From: Balaenoptera acutorostrata
Lineage: Eukaryota; Chordata; Mammalia; Artiodactyla; Balaenopteridae
DNA length: 64,000 nucleotides
Reading direction: 5' to 3'
Assembly: GCF_949987535.1 (NCBI RefSeq)
Contig: NC_080075.1
Location: 4,572,606-4,636,605 of the forward strand
In this document: positions 33,232 to 45,180 of the stretch, piece by piece
Layout of the letters: the number at the start of each line of letters is the position of its first letter
How positions within the stretch are numbered: the first letter of the stretch is position 1
Notes under the pieces: generated by a model
The model's input: the letters and a program-made list of their open reading frames with translations, nothing else
The model's database searches: none
What the model was told of the DNA's origin: nothing
Translations under genes and position numbers: made by a program

Positions 33232-36200
33232 ACATGTCACTTTAGAGGTAATTTAAAGCTTGGGTGGGTGGAGTTGCTTCTGGAATCTCATTGCTCCCTC
33301 CCCGACTCCCAGTGCCTGTTGATCTAAGGAGTTGCAAAGGGTCAAAGTTCTGCAGTCAAACCAGCCCGTTTCCCAACACGGCTACTATCAGGGAGAAGAC
33401 ATGGAGGTCTGCTAATAATTGCTTACACTCCAGAGTTAGTTATTCCCAAGGCGAAAGTCTTTCTGACTTAGTCAACTGCTTTGGCCCCTGTGACAGGGGT
33501 CACACCAGCTCCTCTGTCCCTGCTACACAGGGACCCGTACAGTCTGGTGGGTACTGGCCCATCGTGGAGCAGGTGCCTTTGCTGCCCCCTCTGTGGCAGT
33601 GAGGCTGCTGGGCTCTGAGAATGAGGCTCTTTCAGCACCACTGACATGGTCAGCACCCATCCCCCCCAAAGGAGTGATGAGTCATGAGCAAAGGGGCTTC
33701 AGACCTCAGCCCACAGTAGGTGGAAGATGGTTGAGGGGAACCCTCCCCCCTCAACCATGAGGCCTTGGGGTCTTGTCACCAGCACAGAACCTTTTCCTTC
33801 ACGTTTTGGGGAAATTAAACCTCCCACACTGGGCTGTGTCACCTCCTCTCCAGAACCCCCTCATATCAAGGGCTCTTACAAAGAGTAGGGCTTCAGCAAA
33901 CCAGAAAGCTTCTACTCTTTTCCTTGGTGCAAAGAGTAAGTCTTCTTCATTTACATGACAAAGAAGAGACTCCTCCAAGATACAAAGGAGAAAATCTGCT
34001 CCAAGATGATTCAATGTCCCATCCCATATGTGCTAACTCCTGTGAACCTAGACAAAAAGGCACCAGTCCTGTAATATACATTATATTATTCTCTGTTCAT
34101 GCTCAGATCCTTCACAGCTTGGCGAAACTTATCCTGTCATGAAAATAACATCCCAACAGCAAGGCTCTACCTGTCCCACTGCCTTCAGTACAAAATGGTG
34201 GCTTCCCTGTTCCAGGACAGGAAAGGTCTGGTCTAGAAAGGACTGTGGGCCTTAGAGGTCCAGGCCTGGGAGAGGGATCCTGACACCGGTCCCCAGTGAG
34301 GAGGAAGTTTCGTGTTTTCATCATGGGGCACGTAGGAGAACCCGAAACACACTCGGTGGGTGTTCTTCCTTATCAGTCCTTCCAATTTTGTTTGTTTTTA
34401 ATTTTATTCCTCTGTTGTATAAGGAAATGTACAACATCAATAAAGGAACACCGGTGGAAACCCAAAGAATCAGCTGAATAACGAACTGATAACTTTTAAA
34501 AGAAAAACGCAATGCTGCGGCATATGCTACGGTGTGCCCACATGACAACAGGACACACCAACTGGAAGATCCACCAAAAAATACCAGAAGAATAAATGAG
34601 AGATTGTGTGGAAATAAAAAGGAAGAGGCTGAATTTATTTCCAGGACTAAGGCATTCTCACAAGAAAGATACTGCACCAAAAAATACTTATCATCAAAAG
34701 TGTACAAAAACTATCCTTTTCACAAAATCAGGGATTTGTGCCTAAAGTCCCACACTGATTCAAGTACGTACGTCCGTGGTGGGGGAGATCTAATTTTTCT
34801 AAAGTCAAGTGTCTTTCTGTAAGGATGGACCCTAGCAGGAGTCAATTTTCCTTTCATTCCACGTGAGGCACCTAGCGCTCCGAGGAGTGTTTAGAGAATT
34901 AAATAAGATGGTCACTTCCTTCTCTTCATCCCCTGAGTAGTCCTTCAGCCCCTTCAGAATTTAAAACTGTAATATGTTTGGAATTACTGGATGGAGAGAA
35001 CAAGAGAGAAGTCCACACTGTGTGATCCCCATCAAAGGCAAACTGTGTAAGCAAACACTTGGCTGGGTTTCCGGCCACTTTCTGCAGCTCCCTCACAGAA
35101 ACGCTCCCATGGCTTTCTCAGAAGTGCCAAGAGGACTTCACGAGTAGTTCTCCAGTGATCGTCTTGCAGGCCCAGTGCTTAAAGGATAGATGTTATTAGG
35201 CCTTGAGAAACACTGTCACCAGCCCCAAACTGAATCTCAGGGTCTAGAAGTGGGACCTGGGAAGAAACTCAACATACACCTGTACATCCGACTAAATTCT
35301 GTAGTTCTCTGCTGTGAGGTGTAGAGTAGATTGCATTGTGAGGAATTCAGCACAGTGACAGCCCTCTCAGCCAACCTTGCTGATGACTTGTAACTGACTA
35401 TAATGAGTATCAATGCATGCTCTGTTCGTTTATCTGCCCCCTTGTCTACATTTTGATTTAATTCAGAGTGACGATCATTGCTTATCCTGGAGTCTCCCAA
35501 CGGTTACCGCCACGTGCGGCTTGGGATGTATGTTCAGGACGTTGAATTAATTGTCCTTCATGAAAATAAGATCTCCACAGCAGTGGCTCTTATTCACTCT
35601 TGAAATGCACCACTTTGTCGTGTCATTCCTACGTCTGTGTGAAGGTGTGGGGTCTTTGAAGGCTCTCTTTCCCTGGGCCTTCTAGGAATCGAACAGGATG
35701 ATCCAAAGCGGACCACTGATGGAAGAGGGATTAGAATGAAAAAACCGTCCAAATCCAAGAACTATTCCATCACTTCTCACCTACTGTTAACTCAACAAGC
35801 CTAAACTTATGCGGATCAATGGTACTAGAATCACGACAATCTGATTGCTTGAGAGGATGCCGAGGCGCAGGCTAACCTGTTTTGTTTCCCGTTTCTTCAT
35901 GGAAACAACTCAAAGAACGTAGCAGCTTAAGGAAGACTTTTAAGCACGCCCAAGTTTTAACCACAGGTCCTCAAGGGAACAGAATATCTCAGAATGTGCT
36001 AACCCCACCTATAAACTATCTAAGAGTTTAAATAAATCCTTATATCGCTGCCCTTGCCCAAGTTGAAAATCTTAATGAAGTGATGGTGGCTCTACAATTG
36101 CCTTTTATTTCATTTCCTGTCTATTTTTTTCATATTATTTCAGAATCTCCCTTTTCACTCTCCAAGGCCCCATATTTCTCCCCTCTCCTATATTCTCTGC

Positions 36201-36440
36201 CAACATAATCACAAAGATAAAGTTACGGAGAGCGGTGTGGGCCCATGGCATCCCTTCCCCTTCCGCCATCTTCTTCTTTAGACTCTCTTTTACCCTCAAT
36301 TTTTCTAATCAAGATGAAGAAAAGTAAGCTGCTATATCCCACACGAGTCCTTTCTTCACCTTATAATTATGGTAAATAAGGCAACGCATGAGGAATGAGG
36401 GAGAAACGGGGCCCCCAAGGGGTGGCATTTGGGGAAAGGT
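33232..36440. other. Long unique stretch, no gene seen
   Basis: No certain repeat across about 3.2 kb. 35190-35270 recalls a MER5-type fragment ('gtgggacctgggaag') but too weakly to call. Frames of up to 128 codons lie on both strands without domains. 35780-35900 keeps several CpGs and may be constrained. Confidence 0.45.
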
Positions 36441-36444
36441 TGGT

Positions 36445-36635
36445 TAAGAACCAGAGGCAGTGGAGAGCAGTGGTTAAGACCGCCTTGCAGAGCAGTTCCA
36501 TCTCATCAGTTTCTCTCCTAGACCCCTGTCTTTAAAGTGGAAAGGAAAATTGTATTGATACTTGCTACTCAACTGCTGTGAAGATTAAATTAAATGATGC
36601 ATAGGACACACCTAGTGCAGCCTCACTGGGCTGGC
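36445..36635 (+). repeat. MIR SINE, sense
   Basis: 'gagagcagtggttaagaccgcc' head, 'tgtctttaaagtgg' and 'ctgctgtgaagattaaattaaatgatgc' in order. Confidence 0.8.
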
Positions 36636-37050
36636 AATGCCAGCCAAGAAGACAGCAGTCCTGTTAGACCTAACAGGACTCTATTAGACCTCCTCCCTCT
36701 CGCTCTCATTTCCATCCTCCCGTTCCGCCCCCCAGGCCCCCCTTCCCGCCTCTCTCTCCTCCTGTTCTTTCTTCCTCCTCTGTTGTTTCCCTCTATCTCT
36801 ACTCCTGATTGAGTTTGTTAAGGGCACATATAAGAGTACAATATGTTTACTTTTTCAATTAAAAAGAAGCGTGGTCCTATTTGTGCAGTGACTTACACCT
36901 ACCCCTCAACACTTCCTCATCTAAATTCCCAAATACGAGCAGACAGAGCCTCAAGAAACATGGAGGAAAACCCTCATGGCAGTTGCCTTCTAGGGTGCCT
37001 TGCTGGAAGGCAGCAAATGCTTTCATCAATATTAAAATTGCAGACCCATC
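36636..37050. other. Pyrimidine-rich unique sequence
   Basis: 36685-36805 is strongly C/T-rich. A 147-codon plus frame at 36843-37286 overlaps the next MIR and has no domain. Confidence 0.4.
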
Positions 37051-37054
37051 TTTC

Positions 37055-37295
37055 CAGCGTGCCAGGCCCTGTTCTAGGTATGGGATCATTTCAATATACA
37101 CGACCTAGTCATGAGACACACTACGTGCCAGGCATCGTGCTGCAGGTACTCCTCACGTTGACCCCGCAATGTCAGTGCCCTCTTAGGCTGAGAACACCAG
37201 GAACCAGCAAGGCCATGCACCACACACACTCACCAAGGCCACCCAAGACAGAGCTGAGAGGAAAACTAGGTCTGTTGGACTCTTAAGACTCACAC
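37055..37295 (-). repeat. MIR SINE(s), antisense
   Basis: Two antisense starts are seen: 'gtgccaggccctgttctagg' and, about 65 bases later, 'acgtgccaggcatcgtgctgcagg'. The rest follows to 'ggactcttaagactcac'. It may be two nested MIR copies or an internal duplication. Confidence 0.72.
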
Positions 37296-38300
37296 TTTCC
37301 CTATTACATCTCTTGAAGAAGAGATTAACATCTCAGGAAAAAATGTTCTGCATAATTTTCTAGACACCTGAGTGTAGACTGCCTTTCTGAAATCTACCAG
37401 CATTCCAGTGAGGTGACATGAATCTGACATCCTGACTTTTACCTCATGGAGCAACCTTTTTACCCCCTACGGACAAACTCCTACTGGACAAGCCAGGTGT
37501 GGTTGACTGCAGATTGTCCTTAACCATGGTGGACTCGTCTATCTGACACCCCTGTCACCTGGATAAGAATCCCGGGACCCCGCCTACAAGGCTGATTTTC
37601 ACGGTGCTTCCCTGCACTTTCTCCTCTCAGATCAGCCAGTCCCCGCTCCCATCCTGCCCTGGCAGGGGCTCTTCTTTCATAATTTTTCCTTCAGACATAT
37701 ACTAATTCTTTCCTTTCTTAATTATGGCTTAAAAACACTGCACTGAGACACGCTGCATTTGCGACTATAATTCATTAGCACTGGAGGCTGTGGGAAAATG
37801 TCCTCACCTCTCATCGGCTATTGGAATGTGGATTCTCTGGCTGTTGAGTTTTCCACGATCTTTATGAAATGAAATGCAATATTAGTTTCGAAGGCTTTCC
37901 CAAGCAACTGTCTTCTAATGGGAAAACTTTAACAAAAAATATGTATCGCATACCAAATAGCTAACCTCACTCTCATAAATATTTATAGTGTAGGCAGAGT
38001 TGAAACATCCTTGGTAAGATGGATGTGCTTCTTTGGATTTCCAACAAGAAAATGCCTTGCAAGCTGAACCGTTTCTACCGCCAATAGGCACAAGCCCTCT
38101 GTGGTGGTCACGGGGCTGGGCCACAAAACAAAATCACTAAGTGTTCCAGGAAGAGTTCATCCCAGAAGAACTTCTCCAATATCCTCCTCTTTCCACGAAA
38201 GAGGAGGATGAAAACATAAGAACAAATGTTGGGTTTGGAAGGACCTCAAGCTGCTATTTTGAAGCCGCATGTAACTTGGAGGGGTTGGTTATCTTAGCAG
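37296..38300. other. Unique sequence
   Basis: No repeat assigned; AT-rich in 37680-38000. Frames of about 70-100 codons look random. Confidence 0.4.
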
Positions 38301-38302
38301 TG

Positions 38303-38488
38303 ACTGGTTCTCAAAGTGTGGTCCTCGTGCCAGCAGCCTCAGCCTCTTCAGGGAGCTTGTTGGAGATTCCATCCTCAGGCTCCACTACAGACCCGCTGAG
38401 TCAGGAAACTGAGGGGGGGAGATGGGAGCTGTTCTGCCTTTAACAAGCCCTGTGGTGACTCTGATGCCACTAGGTTTTGTGAAACATA
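38303..38488 (+). repeat. MER5A-type hAT DNA transposon
   Basis: 'ggttctcaaagtgtggtcctcgtgccagcagcctcagcc', 'ctgagtcaggaaactgagggggg' and 'tttaacaagccctgtggtgactctgatgcc' follow MER5A order. Nonautonomous and old. Confidence 0.85.
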
Positions 38489-38499
38489 GTCGTTTATGA

Positions 38500-38710
38500 T
38501 CTTGGAAGAACCTAAGTGTGAATCCTGTCTCCAGGACTGCCCTTGGTGCATGACTTAACCTCTTCAAGACTCATTTTCCTCACCTATGAAAAGGGAATCA
38601 TATTACTCACTTTATAGAATTGCTGTAAAGATTCATTGAGAAAATCCGTATAAATTGTGAGTCACAGTGCCTGGCACAAAATAAGTATGCAACACAAATT
38701 ACCTATTATC
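38500..38710 (+). repeat. MIR SINE, sense
   Basis: 'tgacttaacctcttcaagactcattttcctcacctatg', 'gctgtaaagattcattgag' and 'cacagtgcctggcacaaaataagtatgc'. Confidence 0.88.
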
Positions 38711-38898
38711 ATTATTATTGTTATTGTTACAAAATCAACACAGTTTAATTAAATGATCTAGGAATAGGCAATACGTGGAGGAAAAGAAAGACTGACAATT
38801 TCAAACAATGTATTCACAAAAGTCAAAGCAGCTTTCTTTCGTGATTAAACATGAGACTCAAAGGAACTTTAAACTTGATGATTAAAATAAACTTGCTG

Positions 38899-39192
38899 GG
38901 CTTCCCTGGTGGTGCAGTGGTTGAGAATCTGCCTGCTGATGTGGGGGACACGGGTTCGAGCCCTAGTCTGGGAAGATCCCACATGCCGCGGAGCAACTGG
39001 GCCCGTGAGCCACAACTACTGAGCCTGTGCGCCTGGAGCCTGTGCTTGGCAACAAGAGAGGCCGCAATAGTGAGAGGCCCGCGCACCGCGATGAAGAGTG
39101 GCCCCCGCTTGCCGCAACTAGAGAAAGCCCTCGCACAGAAACGAAGACCCAACACAGCCAAAAATAAATTAATTAATTAATTTTAAAAAAAT
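38899..39192 (+). mobile_element. CHR-1-type SINE, full length, sense
   Basis: Same architecture as the copy at 28.4 kb with scattered substitutions ('gctgatgtggggg' in place of 'ccaatgcaggggg'-type sequence). Perfect duplication aataaacttgctg lies at 38886-38898 and 39193-39205. A- and B-box regions are intact. Confidence 0.96.
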
Positions 39193-39240
39193 AATAAACT
39201 TGCTGATGAAGTTTTAACTTGATGATTAAAAGTAACTGCA

Positions 39241-39422
39241 TATGTAACAACAAGGTCCTGCTGTATAGCACAGGAAACTATATTCAATTTCTTGTAATAA
39301 CCTATAATGGGAAAGAATCTGAAAAAGTATATATATATATACACATATATACTTTTTGCTGTACACCTGAAACTAATACAACATTAAAAATCAACTATAC
39401 TTCAATTAAAAAAATTAAAAAT
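39241..39422 (+). mobile_element. Short L1 3'-end insertion, sense
   Basis: Cetartiodactyl L1 3'UTR text: 'acaaggtcctgctgtatagcacagg', 'gctgtacacctgaaactaatac' and 'atacttcaatt', then an A-rich tail. Near duplicate flanks read aaaagtaactgcatatg (39228-39244) and aaaagtaactacatgtg (39424-39440). Severely 5'-truncated. A TA-rich 13-bp inverted repeat lies inside at 39322-39357. Confidence 0.85.
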
Positions 39423-39440
39423 AAAAAGTAACTACATGTG

Positions 39441-39808
39441 AAAATCGAATTTTCCTCTCCTATCAAAAAGATAATTTTTGAGGGACCATCCAACGTGATG
39501 GGCATCACTGTAGATCTCCTGGGCCCCTCCTTCTGTTCTGACGCAGAGATCACTTCCGAGCCGATCTGCCGGCTCTGGAGGATGCAGCACTCAGTGCCCC
39601 GCACTCACTCCAAGGCTGTACCTCCACCTCATCTTCTGCTCCGGGACTTCTCACGGAAGGCCTGCAGAAGCTGCTCACTAGTCACTGGTGTGCAATCTGG
39701 AGTCGAGGAGAATTAAGGACCACGAAGCCCCTGTACCTACGGGAGACAGGAGCCAGCGGTTACCCGTCCCTCCTTCCATCCTCCAGACGGACCATCCTGA
39801 GACATTTC
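39441..39808. other. Unique GC-balanced sequence
   Basis: A 92-codon plus frame at 39438-39716 and a 69-codon minus frame overlap. No family recognised. Confidence 0.4.
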
Positions 39809-39826
39809 AAAAGACCCTTGGAAAGA

Positions 39827-40130
39827 GGCTTCCCTGGTGGCGCAGTGGTTGAGAGTCTGCCTGCCAATGCGGGGGACACGGGTTCCAGCCCTGGTCTGGG
39901 AAGATCCCACATGCCGCGGAGCAACTGGGCCCGTGAGCCACAACTACTGAGCCTGTGCGTCTGGAGCCTGTGCTCCGCAACAAGAGAGGCCGCGATAGTG
40001 AGAGGCCCACGCACCGCGATGAAGAGTGGCCCCCGCTTGCCGCAACTAGAGAAAGCCCTCGCACAGAAACGAAGACCCAACACAGCCAAAAATAAACAAT
40101 AAAATAATAATAATCATCATCATAATAATT
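39827..40130 (+). mobile_element. CHR-1-type SINE, full length, sense
   Basis: Third long CHR copy, in the same orientation as the one 930 bp upstream. Perfect 18-bp duplication at 39809-39826 and 40131-40148 (aaaagacccttggaaaga). The tail has an AATAAT/ATC-rich extension at 40092-40130. The perfect, long duplication suggests a young insertion. Confidence 0.97.
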
Positions 40131-40148
40131 AAAAGACCCTTGGAAAGA

Positions 40149-40840
40149 CGAGGTGCAGCTCAGTCAGACATTCTTGAGTTCAATTTCCTTCCTTCCCTGC
40201 TGCAATCCCCACCCTCTTGGTCTCCTGCTCTCTGGACTCACTTCCAAAATAAGCCACCTGCCTTCCAAAGTGAATCTCAGCCTCTGCTTGGGGACCTAGG
40301 CTGAGACAGCCAACTCCATCCAAAAGTAATAATGGCATAGAAGTAGATATTTTTAAAGGTTGCTTAATAATTTTGGATATAGAACAAGGATGTGTCAGCT
40401 GAGATCCATGCATGGCCTTCAGATGGTTCCACAAAGCAACTGAAACTTTATCCAAAGTTTATACAGGTATGGTTTTCTATGTCGTATCTACAATAGCAGA
40501 TATTCAAAGGAGTCTATGACTAAACAAAGTTAAATTGACTCTTTTTTACAGGTCACAGGACAAATTCTACTTTAATACATTTGAATGACTCTTTAAATTC
40601 TTTTCGCATATTCAAGCTTCAACGTGTTAAAGATTATTTGAAATAGACAGAACATCAATTAGTTCTTGATTTTTGTTTGTCTGATTGATGGTTTGATTGT
40701 TTCTTCAAGAGGAGCTGAGTCACTCATGATGTTACGTATTCATCCAAATCTCAAGCCTTTGTTTTGACCAGCTAGGCCTTTGTCCTGGCTCTGGCCTCTG
40801 CGCCCCTCCAAGTTCATGTGCTTCCATCCTTACTGATGTT
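40149..40840. other. Unique AT-rich sequence
   Basis: No repeat or gene recognised. Confidence 0.42.
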
Positions 40841-40842
40841 TG

Positions 40843-41305
40843 TGTTAGCTTTCTACCGCTGCTGCAACAAATAACCACAAACTTGTGGCTCAGAACAACA
40901 CAAAATTATTCTCTTACCATTTTGGAAGTCAGAAGTCCAAAATCAGCCTCACTGGACCAAAGTCCGGGTGTCAGCAGGGCTGGTTGCTTCTGGAAACTTT
41001 GGGGAAAGAGTCCATTTCCTTGCCTTTCTCACCTCCTAGAGGTCACCGGCATTCCTTGGCCTGTTGGCCCATCCTCAATTCTTTCCAATATTTTGCTACT
41101 GTCCCCACACCTCCTGCTATTTATTCTGACCCTCCTTCCACCTGTTATAAGGACCCTTCTGATTACGGTGGGCCCATCGGGCAACATCTCCAGATCCTTA
41201 ACTTAATCACGTCCTCAAAGACCCTTTCACTGTCTAACCTGTTTATGGGTCCCATGGATTAGGACACAGATATCTGTGAGGGCTGTTGTTCAGTTTCCAC
41301 AGGGC
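40843..41305 (-). repeat. MLT1-type LTR, antisense
   Basis: Antisense MaLR-LTR order: 'tgttagctttctaccgctgctgcaac', 'ggaagtcagaagtccaaaatc', 'ttataaggacccttctgatta', 'cctcaaagaccctttcactg', 'ggattaggacacagatatc'. No coding content; frames of up to 125 codons are incidental. Confidence 0.82.
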
Positions 41306-41339
41306 TCTCCGAGCACATCAAGAACACACCACCTCAGCC

Positions 41340-41565
41340 GATCTGAGCTGCTGTTCCCTCGCCCCAGCCTGTTCCCGTTATTTGCATGACCAGCACCCTC
41401 TCCTCACCCAGGTGTCTGCTCAGATGTCACCTCCTCAGAGAAGCCCCTCAGAGTCATATCTGTCACCACTCACTGTGCCCTTCCTCCGCTTTAGTCTTTT
41501 TTAAACACTTGCATTAAGTGCCCCTGTGTTACATAGTCATTCATTCATCGAGTTTTGAAGTAGCT
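41340..41565 (+). repeat. L2 LINE 3' fragment, sense
   Basis: 'gtgtctgctcagatgtcacctcctcagagaagcccctcagag' is characteristic L2 text, followed by 'tagtcattcattcat'. Confidence 0.85.
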
Positions 41566-41579
41566 TGTGGATCCAGTAG

Positions 41580-41940
41580 GGAAGATAGAAGGAGACTGAG
41601 AAAACAGAAAGGCACAAAACAGAAGCAGACTCACAGACTTGGAGGACGAACTTTTGGTTGCTGGGGGGAAGGGTTGGGGGAAGGGATAGTTAGGGAGTTT
41701 GGGATTGACCTGTACACACTGCTTTATTTAAGACGGATAACCAACAAGGACCTACTGCATAGCACAGGGAACTCTGCTCAGTATTATGTAACAACCTAAA
41801 TGGGAAAAGAATTTGAAAAAGAATAGAGACATGTACATGTAGAACTGAATCACTTTGCTGTACACCAGAAACTATCACAACATTGTTAGTCAACTGTACT
41901 CCAATATAAAATAAAAAGTTTAAAAAAATAATAGAATGTG
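41580..41940 (+). mobile_element. L1 3'-end, sense
   Basis: 'agcagactcacagacttggag', 'gggattgacctgtacacactgc', 'acctactgcatagcacaggg', 'gctgtacaccagaaactatcac' and 'actccaatataaaataaaaag' match the cetartiodactyl L1 3'UTR and tail. 5' truncated. Confidence 0.9.
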
Positions 41941-42689
41941 GCAAACCGAAATAAATAAGGTTCTAGCTCAGGATGACCCAAGGAGGCAAAGGCATTCTGG
42001 GGGACACAGGAAAGGTTTCACAAGGTTTTCTGTGAAAAAGTCTTACCTTGATCAGAATAGAGAAGAAAGGGAAGGACTTCAAACCTTCAGTCATGGTGCC
42101 TCTGAGCACAGCTGAGATGTTACCATAGCCCAGAGGTCCTGCCAGCCTCCCACACACTGACAGCAGCACCTGTGATATCCAGGGCTCTGGTACCCACTAG
42201 GTGATGGGACCTGTACTACCTTTGTCTTCCTGCTCCTCAAAGCCCTATCCATCTGTAGATCTGGCTGCAGAAGGGAGATGCCCCCTCCCCCGACATTTGG
42301 CCCATCAAAGTTCCTTTTCAACATCCCCTGGTGCACTGCTTAGCCTTGCAAAGCTGCACTTATAAATGCAGATGCTGTTCCAAATGAAGGAAGCACCAGA
42401 GGTAGAGACGCTCTTCTCTAAGAAGAACTGATTATGTAACAGTCAGCAGAGACTCAGGAGGGCCTTTCTGGAATCTACACCTGAGGCTTGAGATTTAACC
42501 CAAACACAACCACCCGCAAGCCCAGCTACCACTCCTAGTTGGTAGCTTTGTGTCTGCAGGTATGAATCTTCATAACTGTACCCCTGACTATGTTACCACT
42601 GAGAGAGAAAAACAGCCGGTGGAGAAAAGGCAAAATATGTAGAAATACACACTAAAAAATAAAATTCCATGGCAGCCAGTTATAAAACA
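41941..42689. other. Unique sequence
   Basis: No repeat or gene recognised; frames of up to 81 codons. Confidence 0.42.
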
Positions 42690-42925
42690 CACTGCAGAAG
42701 GGCATGTCCTTGGGATCTGACTGGCCGACTCCACACACTGGCTCCACCATTACCTGGGGAGTTCCGTGTCTCTTCCATGTCCATGACTCGGTCTTCTCCT
42801 TGATGAAATGTGGATAATGATACCATTTGCTTCAAGTAGATTGAGGATAAAATGAGATCATTTACATAAAGCAAAATAATATCTGGCATATAATATCTAT
42901 TCAATAAACATTAGCTCTTTGTATC
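42690..42925 (+). repeat. MIR SINE, sense
   Basis: 'gctccaccattacctgggg', 'gaaatgtggataatgataccatttgc', 'gaggataaaatgagatcatt', 'tctggcatataatatctattcaataaacattagc'. Confidence 0.88.
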
Positions 42926-42929
42926 ATTT

Positions 42930-43328
42930 GGGGTTTTTTTTAGCTTTTTATTTTATGCTGGGGTATAGGTGATTAACAATGTTGTAAGTTTCAGGTGTAC
43001 AGCAAAGTGATTCAGTTCTACATATACATGTATCTATTCTTTTTCAAATTCTTTTCCCATTTAGGTTGTTACATAATATTGAGCACAGTTCCCTGTGCTA
43101 TACAGTAGGTCCGTGATGGTTATCCATTTTAAATGTAGCAGTGTGTACAGGTCAATCCCAAACTCCCTAACTATCCTTTCCTCCCTCCCTTCCCACCCGG
43201 TAACCATAAGTTCCTACTCTAAGTCTGTGAGTCTGTTTCTGTTTTGTAAATAAGTTCATTTGTAGCATTTCTTTTTAGATTCCACATATAAGTGATATCA
43301 TAAGATACTTCTCTTATTTGTTTTTAAT
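42930..43328 (-). mobile_element. L1 3'-end, antisense
   Basis: Reverse complement of the same kind of L1 tail as at 41.6 kb: 'agtttcaggtgtacagcaaagtgattcag', 'gttccctgtgctatacagtaggtcc' and 'gtacaggtcaatcccaaactccc'. It begins with a T run representing the poly-A tail. No clear duplication. Confidence 0.9.
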
Positions 43329-43394
43329 CACAAATGGATGTTAATCTTGGTACTGGTATTCACTCTTTGACATGGAAATAATTAGTGGTATCAG

Positions 43395-43700
43395 TCATAT
43401 CTTAGCCTGTTTAGACTGAGTGACTTATAAATGACAAAACTTCTTTCTCACAATCCCAGTGTCTGGGAAGTCCAAGATCAAGGCGCCAGCAGATTCAGAT
43501 TCTGGTGAGAACCTGCTTCCTGGTTTGTAGGCGACCATCTTCTCACGGTGGAAGGGAGTAGTGATTGTTCTGAGCATTAATTCTATTCATGAGGGCTCTG
43601 CCCTTACGACCTAATCACCTCCCAAAACCATCGTGATGGGGCTCAAATCTCAACATATGAATTTAGAGGAACACAAACATTCAGTCTAGAGCAAATTGCA
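43395..43700 (-). repeat. MLT1/MST-type LTR, antisense, diverged
   Basis: 'tgggaagtccaagatcaaggcgccagcag', 'catgagggctctgcccttacgacctaatcacctccc' and 'ctcaacatatgaatttagagg' follow MaLR-LTR order in reverse. Confidence 0.75.
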
Positions 43701-44940
43701 TATAACAGAATTCCGTATATTCCTCTTTATAATTTATTGACTAAAAGGAGTCCTATTTAAAACCATAAAAAAGTGTCATGTCACTGTACCCATCAGATTT
43801 TAAACAAAGGTGTGGTGAAGTAAGATGATGGCCCTAAAGTAAATCAAACTCATCAGCCTGAACACTTGGCCTTCATAAACCATAGACAGCAAAATACTTA
43901 CAGAGGCGGGGGAAAGGCAAATTGTCACAAATAGACCATTCTGTCTCTGAAATTGAAACACATCTCCCTATTTCAGGTCAATTAACTCTGAAAGAAGAGA
44001 AGCTTGGTACCTTACCATATTTTCTTTATTTTTGTGGGCAGCCATTATATGTCCATTATTTGGGTCTAGCGCAGAACCTCAACTGCATATTTACAGCATA
44101 AAAAACGAATTTTTCCCACTCTGTGACATCTGCCCCCAAAATTGATTTCCCTCTTTGCTATGTGGAAGGTAGTGACAGTTATTTTTATTTAACGATGTGA
44201 TCATGGTGATTTTGTTTCAGGAATCATTTCAATTGTATGCTGTGTGGAGCTGTCATCTGAGAAAGGCTGTTACTGATGCTTCTTTATCTACCTACACCAA
44301 ACAGCTTTCCCAATTATGTCAATTACTTTCAAATTAATGAAAGATCCTACCTAAACAAATAATCACTTTTTTAAAAAAAGTTTCCCCATCGAATTATATG
44401 ATATCGTCTTCATATGACAAGTACCGCTCCTTAACCCTCCAAGATAAAAGGCGTCTGTTGGTGGCATTTCGATTCTTATCCATTATTTATACAGGGCATA
44501 GGTGTAGGTGCAGCTCATGGTGGGTGCACCCGTGCAGACAGAACAAAGCAAGAACTCTCCTTTGGGGGATTACGGTATAAATGCACACAAGGACACACGA
44601 GACAATAAAACGCAATGCAATGTGAGGATGTTGAGAAGTGTGTGGTTATCGTAACTGAAATACTTTGCAGAACAGATGGTTTTTAAGGAGGTTTGTGATA
44701 AAAGAAAGTGAGTGGGTTTGCTGTACATTAATAGGAGGCTGCTCTGGGATCCTGAGGAGAAGAGAAAAAAGTGGCCATGGGAAGGAAACTCCTTTCCCCT
44801 CCACCACCTGGGTATCTCTCCTTAGCTTCCCTGTTATCCGTGTTCCATCATTGGAGAGATGGAACTCGGCCAGTAGATCTATTTCTTCTAAATAAAAGAG
44901 AAAGGGAATGAATAATGGTCAGGGAGAGAGGGAAAGAATG
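43701..44940. other. Unique AT-rich sequence
   Basis: Repeat-poor; no gene recognised. 'aatcacttttttaaaaaaag' lies near 44362. Frames do not exceed 76 codons. Confidence 0.45.
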
Positions 44941-44944
44941 TGGT

Positions 44945-45180
44945 GAGTAGCCTGAGCCCTGGGATTAGGCAAACCAGGGTCAAATCTTGGTAACTGGGAG
45001 TCCTTGGGCAGGGAACTCTGTAAATTTCAGTTTGCTGATTTTCAGATGATTACTACAGGCCCATACATCCCTGGAACCAGATGTATCTTGGAATTCAGGA
45101 CAATGCAGAATTAACACGGGTAATATGATATGTACGCTGCATAGTACACACCACCCTGGCAAGGTCTGGGGTAATAAAAC
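44945..45180 (+). repeat. MIR SINE, sense
   Basis: 'gagccctgggattaggcaaaccagggtcaaatc', 'tccttgggcagggaactctg' and 'cagtttgctgattttcagatg'. Confidence 0.78.
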
